Assembly (NCBI GenBank): GCA_009782015.1
Contig: WQUP01000103.1
Coordinates: 1-5,343 of the forward strand
Origin: Endomicrobiia bacterium
Lineage (GTDB): Bacteria; Elusimicrobiota; Endomicrobiia; Endomicrobiales; Endomicrobiaceae
Reading direction: 5' to 3'
Length of the DNA: 5,343 nucleotides
The notes below the pieces were generated by a model. It searched no databases. It was not told where the DNA came from and was given only the letters and a program-made list of their open reading frames with translations. How positions within the stretch are numbered: the first letter of the stretch is position 1; each line of letters opens with the position of its first letter. The position numbers and the translations under genes were made by a program. Positions 5,009-5,343 of this stretch are shown here, in pieces.

Positions 5009-5343
5009 TTATTTATTACACAAAGTATTTTCTCTGACAAACACCATGTCTTCCGCTATTGTCCGTATATCTTTTTGAAATTGTTCCCAACCGGGATTTA
5101 CCGTCCAATTGACTTTATCGAATTCCGACTCGGGAACGCTCGAGATAATTTTTGATATTGTCGCCAAATCAAGCCCTGCGTCTTTTTGGCAAGCTTGCTG
5201 GTATATAGGCTGCCATTCAAAATGCTCATGCAGCGAAATCTCGCGGATATCGGCTATATCTTTTATCGAGTATCTGAAAATAGCGCTTATCTTGTTTGAA
5301 AGGATATTTTCAACCGCATCGGTTTTATAAAAAACCGGCGTTT
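5009..5343 (-). CDS. AbiEii/AbiGii-like nucleotidyltransferase, C-terminal fragment (cut by window edge)
   Basis: An open frame enters from the right edge and runs 110 codons to a TAA at 5009-5011. Only the C-terminal part is visible. The string NKISAIFRYSIKDIADIREI (visible residues 16-35) resembles the NK-x-A-x-x-R...KD-x-x-D block of the nucleotidyltransferase-fold AbiEii/AbiGii toxin family (DUF1814). It is followed by a helical tail with FEWQPIYQQA, DLATISKIISSVPESEF and VNWTVNPGW, which also fits that family. Family members transfer nucleotides to RNA such as tRNA. In classical AbiE systems the gene follows an antitoxin gene, AbiEi, but stand-alone homologues of unknown role are common. 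The catalytic GS/DxD motif would lie outside the window, so activity cannot be judged. The assignment is from remembered family pattern, not a search. The stop codon abuts the heptamer repeat, and asd follows on the same strand. Confidence 0.68.
   Translation of the reverse strand, partial: TPVFYKTDAVENILSNKISAIFRYSIKDIADIREISLHEHFEWQPIYQQACQKDAGLDLATISKIISSVPESEFDKVNWTVNPGWEQFQKDIRTIAEDMVFVRENTLCNK

Overview
The window looks like a chromosomal piece from an uncultivated bacterium of moderate GC content. It uses the standard code: TGA ends the sigma factor gene and TAA ends the others. Shine-Dalgarno sites are clear, and intergenic gaps are dense in short repeats. No gene here fixes the phylum. 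The isoleucine ATA and arginine AGA/AGG usage, the lysine-rich proteins and the heptamer repeats would suit a candidate-phylum-type Gram-negative such as Elusimicrobiota or Omnitrophota, but that is a weak guess.

Left part, plus strand: about 270 bases with no convincing gene, then a 98-bp inverted-repeat element built of 7-base units (274-371). A two-gene operon follows: an ECF-type sigma factor (396-890), overlapping by ATGA with a 616-residue membrane-anchored YfbK-type von Willebrand A (vWA) protein (887-2737). The vWA protein has a short N-terminal cytoplasmic segment and one membrane helix where relatives usually have a lipoprotein signal. It sits in the slot normally held by an anti-sigma factor, so I infer a sigma/membrane-sensor pair.

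Middle: a 349-bp convergent gap (2738-3086) packed with non-coding structure. It holds an 11-bp perfect hairpin, a 118-bp element with TGTCATTCCCG ends, and an AT-rich array in 7-base register.

Right part, minus strand, in transcription order: the C-terminal 110 residues of an AbiEii-like nucleotidyltransferase (entering from the right edge, stop at 5009-5011), a complete aspartate-semialdehyde dehydrogenase gene asd (4902-3883), and a YdjC/ChbG-type carbohydrate deacetylase (3767-3087). Both gaps between these genes are occupied by repeat elements: a heptamer inverted repeat between the nucleotidyltransferase and asd, and an 83-bp cloverleaf-forming element between asd and the deacetylase. 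All three genes could lie on one transcript, but the metabolic link between them is not evident.

The most notable signals are the sigma/vWA pair and the way all larger gaps are filled by two kinds of repeat: 7-bp-periodic arrays, and palindromic elements bounded by TGTCA...TGACA.
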